Source of the DNA: Paramagnetospirillum magnetotacticum MS-1
Lineage (GTDB): Bacteria; Pseudomonadota; Alphaproteobacteria; Rhodospirillales; Magnetospirillaceae
Reading direction: 5' to 3'
Assembly: GCF_000829825.1 (NCBI RefSeq)
Contig: NZ_JXSL01000030.1
Coordinates: 1,185,501-1,249,500 of the forward strand
Length of the DNA: 64,000 nt
Of the stretch, positions 52,226 to 63,784 are shown piece after piece (positions within the stretch are counted from its first letter, which is position 1; each line of letters begins with the position of its first letter). The notes beneath the pieces were generated by a model that saw nothing but the letters and a program-made list of their open reading frames with translations, made no database searches and had not been told where the DNA came from. Position numbers and translations under genes: made by a program.

Positions 52226-55200
52226 ATGAGTGTGGACATGACGCATCCGGCCCTTGGCCATGGCCTTTCCTTCAACGACCTGTATCAGCGTTCCGGCCTG
52301 GAGCGCGTGGACCGGGCTTTTCTGACCGCCCTGACCGAGGCCGATGGCGCCCTGGCCGCGCGTCTAGGCGCCGCCCGCGCCGCGCCCGATGCATTGTCTT
52401 CCAAGGATGAAGCCGCGCTACTGGTCGATCTGGCGCCCCATCTGGACGACTTTCTGGCCGAACTCTTCGCCATCCGAGCCGCCCAGTCCGAATTGCGAGC
52501 CCGCCAGGACGGCCTTGCGCCGCTCTATCAGGCCAAGCGCCTGTTCGTGCAGCGCCGGGCACTCAAGGCCATCAAGCCGGAAGAGGCGGCCACCCTGGAC
52601 GCCCACGGGCTGGAGATGGAATATGCGCTGAAGGTGGGCGAGCCCTTCTCGGAATTGGGCTTTGCCCGGCGCGTCCTGGCCTGGATGGACGATGAGGCCG
52701 CCCATGGCGAAGAACTGGCCCTGGTCACCCGTCTGGCCGCCGCCAAGGTGGCCGCCCATGACAGCGCCTATCATCCCGAAGGCGTGCTGTTCAAGGTTCC
52801 GGCCAAGCACGACCCCTTGCACGAGGTCCCGGTGGTCCCCACCGAACTGTGCGGCGTGCCCGCCCTGGAATTCGAAGCCGGACGCCTGCGCCGCCGCGAG
52901 GGTTTCAACCTCACCGATTCTGGCACCGACCTGAAGGGCGCGCTGGACGAGATCAATTACTGCATCCTCTGCCATCACCAGGGCCGGGATTCCTGCTCCA
53001 AGGGCATGAAGGACAAGAAGACCGGCGAGACCGCCAAGACCGCGCTGGGCGTGGTCATGGAAGGCTGCCCGCTGGAAGAGAAGATCTCCGAGATGCACGA
53101 GGTCAAGGCCGCCGGTCATGCCCTGGCGGCGCTGGCCATCATCGTGGTCGACAACCCCATGGCGGCGGGCACCGGGCATCGCATCTGCAACGACTGCATG
53201 ACGGCCTGCGTCTACCAGAACCAGAACCGTGACCCGGTCAACGTGCCCGAGGCCGAGACCCGCACCCTGAAGGATGTGCTGGAACTGCCCTGGGGCTTTG
53301 AGATCTATTCCCTGCTGACCCGCTGGAACCCGGCCAATATCCGCCGTCCGCTGCCCCGTCCCGATTCGGGGCGCAAGGTGCTGGTGGTGGGCATGGGCCC
53401 GGCAGGCTACACGCTCTCCCATCACCTGATGCAGGATGGCCACCATGTGGTGGCGGTGGACGGTTTGAAGATCGAGCCTCTGGCCGCCGATCTCTCGGGC
53501 ATCGACCCTCACGGCCAGCGTGTGGCCTTCCGTCCCGTCCGCGACATCCGCAGCCTGTGGCAGCCCCTGGGCGAGCGCATCATGGGCGGCTTTGGCGGCG
53601 TGGCCGAATACGGCATCACGGTTCGCTGGGACAAGAATTTCCTCGACGTCATCCGTCTGCTGCTGGAACGCAGAAGCGAATTCGCCCTGTTCGGCGGCGT
53701 GCGCTTCGGCGGCAATCTGACGCTCGACGAGGCGTTCGAGCTGGGCTTCGACCATGTGGCCCTGGCCACGGGGGCGGGCAAGCCCACCATCCTCGACATG
53801 CCGGGCAGCCTGGCGCGCGGCGTGCGCCAGGCCTCGGACTTCCTGATGGCCCTGCAACTGACCGGCGCGGCGCGCTCGGGCACCCTGGCCAATCTCCAGC
53901 TTCGCCTGCCGGTGGTGGTGATCGGCGGAGGGCTGACTGCCATCGACACCTGCACCGAGGCCATGGCCTATTACCCCATCCAGGTGGAAAAGTTCCTGTC
54001 GCGCTACGAGCTTCTGGTGGCCGAGCGGGGCGAGCATGCGGTGCGTGCCCACTGGTCCGAGGAAGACCACGCCATCGCCGACGAGTTCATCACCCATGCC
54101 CAGGCCATCCGCACCGAGCGTCGCGCCGCTGGGGCCGAGGGCAGGGCGCCGCGCATCCTCGAACTGCTGCAATCCTGGGGGGGCGCCACCGTGGCCTATC
54201 GCCGGGGCCTGACCGACAGCCCGGCTTACCGCAATCACGAGGAAATCTCCAAGGCCCTGGAGGAAGGCATCCGCTTTGTCGAAGGCGTCACTCCGGTGGC
54301 GGTGGAGACCGATGATTTCGGCTCGGCCAACGGCGTGCAGTTCAAGGACCGGGACGGCCAGCCCCACCGACTGCCCGCCCGCGCCGTGCTGGTGGCGGCG
54401 GGCACCGTGCCCAACACAACCTTGGCCCGCGAGCGCACGGATATCACCCTGGACGGCAAGTTCTTCCAGGCGGTGGACGAGGACGGCCAGCCGGTCAGTC
54501 CCGAACGCCTCGCCAAGCCCAACATTCCCCAGGTGCTGATGCATGTGGACGGTTTCGACCGCACCATCAGCTTCTTCGGCGACCTGCACCCGTCCTATGC
54601 GGGCAATGTGGTCTCGGCCATGGCCTCGGCCAAGCAGGGCCATCCGGTGGTGACGCGGGCCATGGAACGCCGCCCGGCCAATCCGGTTCCGGCGGCCAAG
54701 CTGTTCGAGACCCTGAACGACCGGCTGCGCGCCCGCGTCCATGCGGTCAACCGCCTGACGCCGACCATCATCGAGGTGGTGGTGAGGGCCCCTGCGGCGG
54801 CCCAGGCATTCCGCCCCGGCCAGTTCTTCCGCCTGCAGAATTTCGAGATGCTGGCGGCCAAGCTGGGCAACACCTCGCTGGCCATGGAAGGCTTGGCCCT
54901 GACCGGAGCCTGGGTGGACAAGGAGCAGGGGCTGGTCGGGCTGATCGTCCTGGAAATGGGCGGATCAAGCGATCTTTGCGCCCATCTCACGCCGGGCGAG
55001 CCGGTGGTCCTCATGGGGCCCACGGGCGCTCCCACCCATGTCTGCGGCTCGGAGACCGTCTTGCTGGCCGGTGGCGGCTTGGGCAATGCCGTGCTGTTCT
55101 CCATCGGCGGCGCCTTCCGAAGCGCGGGGTCCAAGGTGCTGTACTTCGCGGGCTACAAGAACGCCCATGACCGCTTCAAGGTGGCCGATATCGAGGCCGC

Positions 55201-55696
55201 CGCCGATGTGGTGGTGTGGTGCGTGGACGGCGGCGAGGGCTTTGCCCCCAACCGTCCCCAGGACCGGACCTTCGTCGGCAATATCGTCGAGGCCATGGTG
55301 GCCTATGGCGAGGGCCGCCTGGGCGAGCAGGTCATTCCCATCACCCATGTGGACCGCATCATCGCCATCGGCTCGGACCGCATGATGGCGGCGGTGGCCA
55401 AGGCCCGTCACGACCGCCTTGCCCCCTTCATCAAGCGCGAGCATCAGGGCATCGGCTCCATCAACTCGCCCATGCAATGCATGCTCAAAGAGGTTTGCGC
55501 CCAGTGCCTGCAAAAGCACAAGGACCCGGTTACCGGCGAGGAGAAGGTGGTGTTCACCTGCTTCGACCAGGATCAAGCCCTGGACAAGGTGGACTTCGCC
55601 AGTCTGGCCGAGCGCCTGGGCCAGAATTCGGCCTCGGAAAAGCTGTCCAAGGCCTGGATCGACCGCAGCCTACGCCAAGCGGGGTTAAGGGGCTAA
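52226..55696 (+). CDS. Nfn-like flavoprotein: GltD/NfnB-type plus PyrK/NfnA-type halves in one chain
   Basis: The 1156-residue protein begins with a helical N-terminal region (1-240) of unknown function. The GltD-like Fe-S domain holds Cys246, Cys249, Cys257, Cys281, Cys321, Cys324 and Cys328. The FAD-binding GMGPAG is at 389-394 and the NADPH-binding GGG at 567-569. The C-terminal half (from about 830) is a ferredoxin-NADP-reductase-like domain that ends with Cys1085, Cys1091, Cys1094 and Cys1112, the 2Fe-2S arrangement of PyrK/NfnA. In NfnAB these are two separate subunits doing electron bifurcation between ferredoxin, NADH and NADPH. The gene is monocistronic. Start could also be 52238; bifurcation is an inference from architecture. 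Confidence 0.85.
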   Translation: MSVDMTHPALGHGLSFNDLYQRSGLERVDRAFLTALTEADGALAARLGAARAAPDALSSKDEAALLVDLAPHLDDFLAELFAIRAAQSELRARQDGLAPLYQAKRLFVQRRALKAIKPEEAATLDAHGLEMEYALKVGEPFSELGFARRVLAWMDDEAAHGEELALVTRLAAAKVAAHDSAYHPEGVLFKVPAKHDPLHEVPVVPTELCGVPALEFEAGRLRRREGFNLTDSGTDLKGALDEINYCILCHHQGRDSCSKGMKDKKTGETAKTALGVVMEGCPLEEKISEMHEVKAAGHALAALAIIVVDNPMAAGTGHRICNDCMTACVYQNQNRDPVNVPEAETRTLKDVLELPWGFEIYSLLTRWNPANIRRPLPRPDSGRKVLVVGMGPAGYTLSHHLMQDGHHVVAVDGLKIEPLAADLSGIDPHGQRVAFRPVRDIRSLWQPLGERIMGGFGGVAEYGITVRWDKNFLDVIRLLLERRSEFALFGGVRFGGNLTLDEAFELGFDHVALATGAGKPTILDMPGSLARGVRQASDFLMALQLTGAARSGTLANLQLRLPVVVIGGGLTAIDTCTEAMAYYPIQVEKFLSRYELLVAERGEHAVRAHWSEEDHAIADEFITHAQAIRTERRAAGAEGRAPRILELLQSWGGATVAYRRGLTDSPAYRNHEEISKALEEGIRFVEGVTPVAVETDDFGSANGVQFKDRDGQPHRLPARAVLVAAGTVPNTTLARERTDITLDGKFFQAVDEDGQPVSPERLAKPNIPQVLMHVDGFDRTISFFGDLHPSYAGNVVSAMASAKQGHPVVTRAMERRPANPVPAAKLFETLNDRLRARVHAVNRLTPTIIEVVVRAPAAAQAFRPGQFFRLQNFEMLAAKLGNTSLAMEGLALTGAWVDKEQGLVGLIVLEMGGSSDLCAHLTPGEPVVLMGPTGAPTHVCGSETVLLAGGGLGNAVLFSIGGAFRSAGSKVLYFAGYKNAHDRFKVADIEAAADVVVWCVDGGEGFAPNRPQDRTFVGNIVEAMVAYGEGRLGEQVIPITHVDRIIAIGSDRMMAAVAKARHDRLAPFIKREHQGIGSINSPMQCMLKEVCAQCLQKHKDPVTGEEKVVFTCFDQDQALDKVDFASLAERLGQNSASEKLSKAWIDRSLRQAGLRG

Positions 55697-56613
55697 GCCA
55701 GCACCAGATGCAGCACGCTCCTTAACGCGATACCGGCCAGGGAACCCAGTACGGCGGGCCTCCACACTCTGGCCACCCGGGGACCGGCGGCCATCAGCAC
55801 CGCCACCCCCGGCAGGTCCAGGGGATGGATCAGCACCCCCGCCCAGGCATTGAGCTGGGGCGCGAGAAGCTGGCCGCTGCGAACCTGCTCGTCGACCACG
55901 CCCAGCATGGCGGTGCCGCCCGCCAGATATTTGGTGACGGCGGGCAGGATCAGGGCGGGATCGAGGAAGGGCAGGGCTTGCGTCAGCGCCTGGATGGCGC
56001 CGCCCTGGCGCAGCGCGGTAACCACGGTCAGCGCCAGGACCAGCATGGGAATGGTGCCGACGGCGATCTTGAAGGCCTCGGCCCCGGCCCGGTTGATGAC
56101 GTCGAGCACGCCCTTGGCGGTCTCGGCCACGGGATGGCGCAGCGTCTCGTCCACGTCGTGTTCGTCGGCCGATAGCGAGCGCCCGGCCAGATGATAGGCG
56201 GCCGCCGCCGCCACCAGCCCGCCCAGCAGCGAAATCCCCATCACCGGGGCCACATGCAGGCCGAGCGCGCCCATGGGAAAGACGGCATTGGCCTGGGCCA
56301 TGGCCAGCACCATGGCGAAGGTGGCGGCCAGATGGCGGTCCGAGGTGCCGCGCTGCTCCATCATGGCCAGCGTCGCCACCGGGGCGGCGAAGCTGACCAG
56401 ACTGACTTGCAGGGCGGCGAAGACCCCCAGCCCGGTCAGGCCGAAGGGGCGCAGGATGGGGGCAAGCTTGGCCACCACCCAGTCCAGGACGCCCCAGGCC
56501 TCCAGCAGTCGCATGATGGTCAGCATCACCACCATGACCGGCAACAGCACGAACAGCGACAGTTCGATGGCCGAGCGCCCGGCGGGCAGGATGATGGTGA
56601 TCAGGCTGTTCAC
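55693..56613 (-). CDS. Nucleoside-recognition (Gate) domain membrane protein
   Basis: The 306-residue protein has seven to eight hydrophobic helices and two copies of the Gate/nucleoside-recognition pattern (around [21 protein letters not shown] and [17 protein letters not shown]), as in SpmA/SpmB and concentrative nucleoside transporter-related proteins. Its substrate is unknown. The GTG start overlaps the mutS stop by 4 bp (GTGA), so it is translated after mutS. It also overlaps the convergent flavoprotein stop by 4 bp. Confidence 0.82.
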   Translation of the reverse strand: MNSLITIILPAGRSAIELSLFVLLPVMVVMLTIMRLLEAWGVLDWVVAKLAPILRPFGLTGLGVFAALQVSLVSFAAPVATLAMMEQRGTSDRHLAATFAMVLAMAQANAVFPMGALGLHVAPVMGISLLGGLVAAAAAYHLAGRSLSADEHDVDETLRHPVAETAKGVLDVINRAGAEAFKIAVGTIPMLVLALTVVTALRQGGAIQALTQALPFLDPALILPAVTKYLAGGTAMLGVVDEQVRSGQLLAPQLNAWAGVLIHPLDLPGVAVLMAAGPRVARVWRPAVLGSLAGIALRSVLHLVLA

Positions 56614-59261
56614 AACAATCGCTTCAGTTCATAGACCAGATCCAAGGCCTGGCGCGCCGAAAGATCGTCGGGATTGACCGCCTTCAAGGCCTCTTCCAGG
56701 GCCGATACCTGGGGCGCGGCACTGGCCGCTACCGGCTTGGGCTTGGCCAGGGCCGCGAAAAGCGGCAGATCATCGGCCAGACGCGCCATGCCCGACGCCT
56801 GATCCGATTTTTCCAAAATGCCCAGAACTTCCTCGGCGCGGGTCAGCACGGCGCCCGGCAGCCCGGCCAGACGCGCCACATGGATGCCATAGGAGCGGTC
56901 GGCGGCGCCTGCCCCCACTTCGTGCAGAAAGACCACGTCGCCCTGCCATTCCTTGACCCGCATCATGTGGCACGACAGGGCCGAAAGCCGCGAGGTCAGC
57001 CGCGTCAGCTCATGATAATGGGTGGCGAACAGGGCGCGGCAGCGGTTGACCTCGTGCAGATGCTCGACCACCGCCCAGGCGATGGACAGACCGTCGAAGG
57101 TGGCGGTGCCGCGTCCGATCTCGTCCAGGATCACCAGGGCCCGAGGTCCCGCCTGATTGAGGATGGCGGCGGTCTCCACCATCTCCACCATGAAGGTGGA
57201 CCGCCCGCGCGCCAGATCATCGGCGGCGCCGACGCGGGAAAACAGCCGGTCGACCACGCCCATATGCACGGATTCGGCAGGCACGAAGGACCCCATCTGG
57301 GCCAGGATGGCGATCACCGCGTTCTGGCGCAGGAAGGTGCTTTTACCCGCCATATTGGGGCCGGTAACCAGCCATAGCCGCTGCGCATCGGCCAGATCGC
57401 AGTCATTGGCGACGAAGGGGCCGGAATGCGCGGCCTCCAGCGCCGCTTCCACCACCGGGTGGCGTGCGCCCTTGATATCGAAGGCGGTGCTGTCATCCAC
57501 CCTGGGCCGCGACCAGCGTGCCGCGGACGCCATCTCGCCCAAGGCCGAGGCGCAGTCGAGACCGGCCAGGGCCGACGCCGCCAGGGCGATCTCGGCGGCT
57601 TTGGCCGTGACCTCGCCGATCAGCTCGGCCAGCAGTTCCATTTCCAGGGCCAGGGCCCGATCGTCCGCCCCGGTGATCTTGCCCGCCAGCTCGATCAGGT
57701 CGGTGGTGGTATAGCGCGCCGTATTCGCCATGGTCTGGCGGTGGATGAAGCCCTCGCCCAGCTTGTCGGCCTGCTTGGACGAGACCTCGATATGATAGCC
57801 GATGATGTTGTTGTGGCTGATTTTCAGCGCCGTGACGCCGGTTTCCTCGGCATAACGGACCTGAAGGCGCATCAGCGCGCCCTTGCCCTCGGTCTTTAGG
57901 GATTTCAGCTCGTCCAGGCCCTCGTGGAAGCCCTGGGCGATGAAGCCGCCGTCCCGCGCATTGAGCGGCAGGTCGGGGGCCAGCGCGCGGGTCAGCCGGT
58001 CCACCAGACCCGAATGTTCGCCCAATTCGCGGGCGCATTGGCCGATGCCGGGCGGCGTGTCCAGATGGGATTGGGTGACCAGGGTGCGAAGGCTGGGAAT
58101 CTCCTTCAGGGCATCCCTGACATTGGCCAGATCACGCGGGCCGCCACGCCCCAGGGACAGGCGCGACAGGGCGCGCTCCACATCGGGGCAACGCTTCAGC
58201 GTCTCGCGCAACTGATCCCGGATGCTTTCGTGCTCGACGAAGAAGCCCACCATGTCCAGGCGGTATTCGATGGCCTGGGGATCGGTCAACGGCGCCGCCA
58301 GTTGGGCGGCCAGCAGGCGCGCCCCCGCCCCGGTCACCGTGCGGTCGATGGTGGCCAGCAACGAGCCCCGGCGTTCGCCCGACAAGGTCTCGGTCAGTTC
58401 CAGATTGCGCCGCGTCGCCGCGTCGATCTCCATCACCGCGCCCTCGGCGAGGCGCTTAGGCAGTGACAGACGGGGCAGTCTTCCCTTCTGGGTCAGCTCG
58501 ACGTAATCCACCAAGGCGCCGCCAGCGGCCAGTTCGGCCCGCGTGAAGGCCCCGAACCCGTCCAGCGCGCCGACGCCGTACAGGGCTTCCAGGCGCCGCC
58601 TGGAATTCTCGGAATCAAAGCGGGCGGTGGGCAGCGGCGACACAACATTGCGCCACTCGGCCCAGACCTCATGAAACTCGGCATTGCCCAGCAGGCGGTC
58701 GGAGACCAGCAACTCGCCGGGCTCGAGGCGCGCCAGGGCGGCGGCCAGAGTCTTCGGGCTAATGGCCTGCATGGCGAAATCGCCGGTGGACACATCCACC
58801 CAGGCCAGACCCAGCGTGCCTTGCGCCTCGGCCACCGCCGCCAGGTAATTGTGGGACCGCGCGTCGAGAAGGGTGTCCTCGGTCAGCGTGCCCGCCGTGA
58901 TGACGCGCACCACATCGCGGGCCACCACGGATTTGGAGCCGCGCTTCTTGGCCTCGGCGGGGTCTTCCATCTGCTCGCCGATGGCCACCTTGAAGCCCGA
59001 GCGCACCAGCTTGGCGAGATAAGCCTCGTAGGCGCGCACGGGCACGCCGCACATGGGGATATCATCCCCCGCATGCTTGCCCCGCTTGGTCAGCGCGATG
59101 TCCAGCGCGGCGGAGGCCTTGACCGCGTCATCGAAGAACAGCTCGTAGAAATCGCCCATGCGATAGAACAGCAGGCAATCGGGATGGGCATGCTTGATGG
59201 CCAGATATTGAGCCATCATGGGCGTGGCGTCATCGGGAATGGCGGGCGTCGGGGCGGTCAC
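56610..59261 (-). CDS. mutS: DNA mismatch repair protein MutS
   Basis: The 883-residue protein has the mismatch-reading Phe-x-Glu motif in MGDFYELF near residue 37, the connector and lever domains, and the ABC ATPase with [10 protein letters not shown], the signature [11 protein letters not shown], Walker [11 protein letters not shown] and ATHYHEL. Length and order are normal. It starts with GTG at 59261. It recognises mispairs and recruits MutL. Coupled downstream to the Gate-domain protein gene. Confidence 0.97.
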   Translation of the reverse strand: MTAPTPAIPDDATPMMAQYLAIKHAHPDCLLFYRMGDFYELFFDDAVKASAALDIALTKRGKHAGDDIPMCGVPVRAYEAYLAKLVRSGFKVAIGEQMEDPAEAKKRGSKSVVARDVVRVITAGTLTEDTLLDARSHNYLAAVAEAQGTLGLAWVDVSTGDFAMQAISPKTLAAALARLEPGELLVSDRLLGNAEFHEVWAEWRNVVSPLPTARFDSENSRRRLEALYGVGALDGFGAFTRAELAAGGALVDYVELTQKGRLPRLSLPKRLAEGAVMEIDAATRRNLELTETLSGERRGSLLATIDRTVTGAGARLLAAQLAAPLTDPQAIEYRLDMVGFFVEHESIRDQLRETLKRCPDVERALSRLSLGRGGPRDLANVRDALKEIPSLRTLVTQSHLDTPPGIGQCARELGEHSGLVDRLTRALAPDLPLNARDGGFIAQGFHEGLDELKSLKTEGKGALMRLQVRYAEETGVTALKISHNNIIGYHIEVSSKQADKLGEGFIHRQTMANTARYTTTDLIELAGKITGADDRALALEMELLAELIGEVTAKAAEIALAASALAGLDCASALGEMASAARWSRPRVDDSTAFDIKGARHPVVEAALEAAHSGPFVANDCDLADAQRLWLVTGPNMAGKSTFLRQNAVIAILAQMGSFVPAESVHMGVVDRLFSRVGAADDLARGRSTFMVEMVETAAILNQAGPRALVILDEIGRGTATFDGLSIAWAVVEHLHEVNRCRALFATHYHELTRLTSRLSALSCHMMRVKEWQGDVVFLHEVGAGAADRSYGIHVARLAGLPGAVLTRAEEVLGILEKSDQASGMARLADDLPLFAALAKPKPVAASAAPQVSALEEALKAVNPDDLSARQALDLVYELKRLL

Positions 59262-59396
59262 GGCAGGTCAATCGCGGCAATGGGAAACCGTCGGCACAGT
59301 AGCACGGACGTCATCACGCGCAAATGCCAGCCCCCCTTTGCAGAGTCCCGCTTTCGGCGCACAATGGGATCATCAGGCCGACACGAGGAGAATCCC

Positions 59397-59924
59397 ATGA
59401 CAGCCGCCCTTCAAACCCGTCCCGGTGCCCTTCGCGAAGTGGTGGGCACCTTCGCTGACCGCAGCCATTTCGAGGCCGCGGTCTCCGCTCTGCTGGCCGA
59501 GGGATTCGGCCGCGACAAGCTGTCGGTTCTGACCTCCCACGATTCCCTGGACGCCGCCGAGGGGCCCGCGGGGGCCAAGGCGCGCAAATGGCGCGACGGT
59601 CTGATCGCCGTGATGGGCGAGCTGAAGTTCGAAGGTCCCCTGGTGGCGGCCGGTCTGATTGCGCTGGCCGCCGGTCCGGTGGGCGCGGTGATCGCGGGTC
59701 TGGTGGCCGCGGGTGTGGGCAGCGTGGCGGTCAAGGAGGTGCTGGACGAAGTGGCGGCCATTCCCGATTCCGACGGTTTCGTCCGGGCTTTGGCGGCGGG
59801 CAGCGTGATCTTGTGGGTCGCCACCGATTCCCAGGAGGAGGAGGCCAAGGTCCGCGCCCTGCTGGCCGATGCGGGCGGCGGCAATATCCATATTTTCGAA
59901 CGCGCCAAAGGCACCCGTCATTGA
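59397..59924 (+). CDS. General-stress-protein-17M-like protein
   Basis: The 175-residue protein has an N-terminal alpha/beta domain (VVGTFADRSHFEAAVSALLAEGFG) like that of YflT/GSP17M stress proteins, then a Gly/Ala-rich helix (LVAAGLIALAAGPVGAVIAGL) that could insert into or lie on the membrane, then a second beta region. Similar proteins are often stress-induced in alphaproteobacteria. Ribosome-binding site GAGGAG. A hairpin follows. It diverges from mutS across 135 bp. Confidence 0.72.
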   Translation: MTAALQTRPGALREVVGTFADRSHFEAAVSALLAEGFGRDKLSVLTSHDSLDAAEGPAGAKARKWRDGLIAVMGELKFEGPLVAAGLIALAAGPVGAVIAGLVAAGVGSVAVKEVLDEVAAIPDSDGFVRALAAGSVILWVATDSQEEEAKVRALLADAGGGNIHIFERAKGTRH

Positions 59925-59980
59925 CGGATATCCGGGGGCAGACGGTTCATACTTCTCGACGCTTTAATGCCAAGACGAGA

Positions 59981-59999
59981 CGGGGCGGCCAACGCCCCG
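59981..59999 (+). terminator. Hairpin between stress gene and maeB
   Basis: CGGGGCG (59981-59987) pairs with CGCCCCG (59993-59999) over GCCAA. It lies 57 bp after the stress gene and 33 bp before maeB, so it may end the first transcript or sit in the maeB leader. Confidence 0.4.
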
Positions 60000-60031
60000 C
60001 CATCCGGTGAGATCAGGGGAAACAACAAGAC

Positions 60032-62332
60032 ATGGCCAGCAATTTCCACTCCGAGGTATCGCGCAACGCCGATTCCAAGGGTACCGATGCCCTGGAACGC
60101 GACACCCTTCTGATGCATTCCTCGGGCCGCCCCGGCAAGATCGAGGTGGTCCCCACCAAGCCGCTGGCCACCCAGCGCGACCTGTCCCTGGCCTATTCGC
60201 CGGGCGTCGCCTTTCCCTGTCTGCATATCGCCCGCGATCCCTCGCTGGCCTATGACTATACCGCCAAGGGCAATCTGGTGGCGGTGATCTCCAATGGCAC
60301 CGCCGTGCTGGGTCTTGGTGATCTCGGCGCCCTGGCGTCCAAGCCGGTGATGGAAGGCAAGGCGGTGCTGTTCAAGCGCTTCGCCGATGTGGATTCCATC
60401 GATCTTGAAGTCGATACACGCGACGTGGAGGAATTCATCGCCGCCGTGCGCTATCTCGGCCCCAGCTTCGGCGGCATCAATCTGGAAGACATCAAGGCGC
60501 CGGAATGCTTCATCATCGAGCAGCGCCTGCGCGAGCTGATGCCCATTCCGGTGTTCCATGACGACCAGCACGGTACGGCGATCATTTCGGCGGCCGGTCT
60601 GATCAACGCGCTGGACCTTACGGGCCGTGACATCTCCACGGTCAAGGTGGTGGTCAATGGCGCGGGCGCAGCGGGCATCGCCTGTATCGAACTGGCCAAG
60701 GCCATGGGCGTGCGCCACGAGAATGTCACCTTGTGCGACACCAAGGGCACCATCTATCAGGGCCGGACCGAGGGCATGAACCAGTGGAAATCGGCCCATG
60801 CGGTTCCCACCAAGGCTCGCACCCTGGCCGAGGCCTTAGAGGGCGCCGACGTGTTCTACGGCCTGTCGGTCAAGGGAGCGGTAACGCCCGAGATGGTCGC
60901 CTCCATGGCGCCCCGGCCCATCATCTTCGCCATGGCCAATCCCGATCCCGAGATCACGCCGGAAGAGGTGAAGTCGGTGCGGTCCGACGCCATCGTCGCC
61001 ACCGGGCGCTCGGACTATCCCAATCAGATCAACAATGTCTTGGGCTTTCCCTATATCTTCCGGGGCGCGCTGGACGTGCGGGCCAGCACCATCAACGATT
61101 CCATGAAGATCGCCGCCGCCCGGGCCATCGCCGCCCTGGCCCGCGAGGATGTTCCCGACGAGGTGGATGCCGCCTATTCCGGACGCCGCCTGCGCTATGG
61201 CCCCGACTACATCATCCCGGTGCCCTTCGATCCGCGCCTGATCGCCTCCATCCCGCCCGCCGTGGCCAAGGCGGCCATGGATTCGGGCGTGGCGCGAAAG
61301 CCCATCATCGACATGGGCGCCTATAAGCGGGAATTGTCCGCCCGCCTGGATCCGGCCAGCGCTGGGATGCAGACCATCACCGAGGCGGTCAAGGCAAACC
61401 CGAAGCGGGTGGTCTTCGCCGAGGGCGAGGAGGAAAAGCAGATCCGCGCCGCCGTGGCCTTCGCCAATGCGGGCCTGGGTCACCCCATCTTGCTGGGGCG
61501 CGAGGACCGCATCCGCGAGACCATGAAGAATATCGGCCTGCCAGCGGCCGAATCGCTGGACATCATCAATTCGCGCATCTCGCCGCGCACCAAGGCCTAT
61601 ACGGATATGCTCTATGCGCGGCTGCAGCGCCGGGGGGCGCTGTATCGCGACGTCCAGCGTCTGGTCAACCAGGAGCGCAACATTTTCGGCTCGCTGATGG
61701 TGCAGTCGGGCGACGCCGACGCCATGGTGACTGGCCTCACCCGCAATTACTGGCAGGCCTTCGAGGAGATCAAGAAGGTCATCGACCCCACCCCGGGCGA
61801 ATTGCTGTTCGGCATGACGGTCTTCGTGGTCAAGGGCAAGCTGGTCTTCATGGCCGATACCACGGTGATGGAAACGCCCACGCCGCAGCAACTGGCCGAT
61901 ATCGCGGTGCAGACCGCCCACAAGGCGCGTCAGATGGGCCACGAACCCCGCGTCGCCATGATCAGCTATTCCAATTTCGGAAATCCCAGCAACGAGCGCG
62001 CCGACCGGGTGCGCGAGGCGGTGGGCATTCTGGACAGCCGCAAGGTGGACTTCGTCTATGACGGCGAAATGGCCGCCGATGTGGCGCTTGACCCGGATCT
62101 GCTCAGCCATTTCCCGTTCTGCCGCCTGAAGGAACCGGCCAATGTGCTGGTGATGCCGGGTCTTTACTCCGCCACCATCGCCTCCAAGCTGCTGCAGAAG
62201 CTGGGCGGGGTCAGCGTCATCGGCCCCATTCTGGTGGGCCTGTCCAAGCCGGTGCAGATCACCTCCATGGATGCCACCGCCAATGACATCGTCAACATGG
62301 CCGTCCTGGCCAGCTATGATGCCGTCCGCTGA
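60032..62332 (+). CDS. maeB: NADP-dependent malic enzyme (MaeB type, phosphotransacetylase-like C-terminus)
   Basis: The 766-residue protein has a malic enzyme part (about 1-430: [37 protein letters not shown] and the Rossmann motif [11 protein letters not shown]) followed by a phosphotransacetylase-like domain (about 440-766) that in MaeB serves regulation rather than acetyl transfer. It converts malate to pyruvate with NADP reduction. Length fits MaeB. It is followed 15 bp later by the PhoR-like kinase gene in the same direction. Confidence 0.96.
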   Translation: MASNFHSEVSRNADSKGTDALERDTLLMHSSGRPGKIEVVPTKPLATQRDLSLAYSPGVAFPCLHIARDPSLAYDYTAKGNLVAVISNGTAVLGLGDLGALASKPVMEGKAVLFKRFADVDSIDLEVDTRDVEEFIAAVRYLGPSFGGINLEDIKAPECFIIEQRLRELMPIPVFHDDQHGTAIISAAGLINALDLTGRDISTVKVVVNGAGAAGIACIELAKAMGVRHENVTLCDTKGTIYQGRTEGMNQWKSAHAVPTKARTLAEALEGADVFYGLSVKGAVTPEMVASMAPRPIIFAMANPDPEITPEEVKSVRSDAIVATGRSDYPNQINNVLGFPYIFRGALDVRASTINDSMKIAAARAIAALAREDVPDEVDAAYSGRRLRYGPDYIIPVPFDPRLIASIPPAVAKAAMDSGVARKPIIDMGAYKRELSARLDPASAGMQTITEAVKANPKRVVFAEGEEEKQIRAAVAFANAGLGHPILLGREDRIRETMKNIGLPAAESLDIINSRISPRTKAYTDMLYARLQRRGALYRDVQRLVNQERNIFGSLMVQSGDADAMVTGLTRNYWQAFEEIKKVIDPTPGELLFGMTVFVVKGKLVFMADTTVMETPTPQQLADIAVQTAHKARQMGHEPRVAMISYSNFGNPSNERADRVREAVGILDSRKVDFVYDGEMAADVALDPDLLSHFPFCRLKEPANVLVMPGLYSATIASKLLQKLGGVSVIGPILVGLSKPVQITSMDATANDIVNMAVLASYDAVR

Positions 62333-62347
62333 TACTGAGCGGACGGA

Positions 62348-63784
62348 ATGATCAGAGGAACCGTCACCCCGCGCCGCGTCCTGCTGGTCGCCCTGTTCCT
62401 GTCCAGCCCCACCGCCATCATGCTGGTGGTGCTGGCCGGGGCGGGGCGTCTCGATATCTGGCCCGCCATCGGCACCTGGGTGATGGTGACCTCGCTGTTG
62501 CTGCCCTTGGTCCGCTCCCATCTGGGCGAGTTGTCGGGTCTGGCCAATTGGGTGCGCACCCTGGCCCATGGTGGCGACATCGCCACCGCTCCGGGCAAGG
62601 ACGGCATGGCTCTGGCCGAGATCGCGGCGGCGGTGGCGGCGCTGCGCCGCCTGTGGCAGCACCGTTCCGCCGAACTGGCCGAGACGGCGCGCTGGAATGC
62701 CAGCCTGCTGGAGAATCTTCCCGATCCCTTGCTCCTGCTGGATTCGGGCCGCCGGGTGGTCCGCGCCAACCGGGCCGCCACCCGCCTGTTCGGCCGTGAT
62801 CCGGCGGGCAGTGATCTGGCCGCCGTGCTGCGCGATCCCACCGTTACCGAGGCGGTGCAGGCGGTGGTGTCAGGCGCTGCGCCATTTCGCGAATGCGAGT
62901 TCACCCAGGCCATTCCGGTGGAGCGCTTTTTCGCGGCGCGCATCGAACGTCTGGACGGCCAGCCTGCCTTCGAGGCGGCCATCGCCCTGCTCACCTTGCA
63001 CGAACTGACCGCCATCCGACGCATGGAGCGCATGCGGGCCGATTTCGTCGCCAATGCCAGTCACGAATTGCGCACGCCGCTGGCGGCTCTCTCGGGCTTC
63101 ATCGAGACCTTGCAGGGCCCGGCCCGCGATGACGAAGAAGCGCGGGAAAAGTTCTTAGGCATCATGGCCGAGCAATCGGGCCGCATGAGTCGGCTGGTGG
63201 CCGATCTCCTGTCGCTGTCGCGCATCGAACTGGACGAACATTCGCAGCCCGGCGAAACGGTGGATCTGGCCCGGCTGGCGACCAGTGCCGCCGAGGCGCT
63301 GCGCCCCCTGGCCAGTCCGCGCGGCATGGAACTGGTTGTCGAGATCGCCGACGGTCTGCCTCCGGTGACCGGCCAGTCGGACCAACTGGCGCAGTTGCTT
63401 CAGAACTTGATGGAAAACGCGGTCAAGTATGGCAATGACGGCAGTGCCGTGGAAGTCAGCGTCGCCTTGGCCGACAGCGCGCCCTCGGGGGCGGGGACGG
63501 CGCTGCGTGCGGGTCCGGTGGTCCGGCTGGCGGTCAAGGATCACGGCGAGGGTATTCCGGCGGAGCATATTCCTCGCCTGACCGAGCGCTTCTACCGGGT
63601 GGACACGGCGCGCTCGCGCAAGATGGGCGGCACCGGTCTGGGTCTGGCCATCGTCAAGCACATCGTCAACCGCCATCGCGGCCTGCTGACCATCGATAGC
63701 CGCATGGGCGAAGGCTCGACCTTCACCGTGTGGCTGCCCGCCGCACCAGTCCGAGATAGACCAGCAGCGACATCAGCCCCATGA
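62348..63784 (+). CDS. phoR: PhoR-like sensor histidine kinase
   Basis: The 478-residue kinase has two N-terminal membrane helices with almost no periplasmic loop (residues 12-55), a PAS-like domain (about 125-215) starting at NLPDPLLLLDSG, the phosphoacceptor box NASHELRTPLAALSGF and the ATPase with ENAVKYGND, DHGEGIP and GGTGLGLAIVKHIV. This is the PhoR pattern, in which phosphate status is read through the Pst system rather than by a periplasmic sensor. No phoB or pst gene is in the window. Its 3' end overlaps the convergent MFS gene by 62 bp. Confidence 0.88.
   Translation: MIRGTVTPRRVLLVALFLSSPTAIMLVVLAGAGRLDIWPAIGTWVMVTSLLLPLVRSHLGELSGLANWVRTLAHGGDIATAPGKDGMALAEIAAAVAALRRLWQHRSAELAETARWNASLLENLPDPLLLLDSGRRVVRANRAATRLFGRDPAGSDLAAVLRDPTVTEAVQAVVSGAAPFRECEFTQAIPVERFFAARIERLDGQPAFEAAIALLTLHELTAIRRMERMRADFVANASHELRTPLAALSGFIETLQGPARDDEEAREKFLGIMAEQSGRMSRLVADLLSLSRIELDEHSQPGETVDLARLATSAAEALRPLASPRGMELVVEIADGLPPVTGQSDQLAQLLQNLMENAVKYGNDGSAVEVSVALADSAPSGAGTALRAGPVVRLAVKDHGEGIPAEHIPRLTERFYRVDTARSRKMGGTGLGLAIVKHIVNRHRGLLTIDSRMGEGSTFTVWLPAAPVRDRPAATSAP

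Noticed and set aside
52418-54742. 774-codon reverse frame opposite the Nfn-like gene
   Set aside because: Same shadow effect; the + strand has conserved Cys and dinucleotide motifs in frame.
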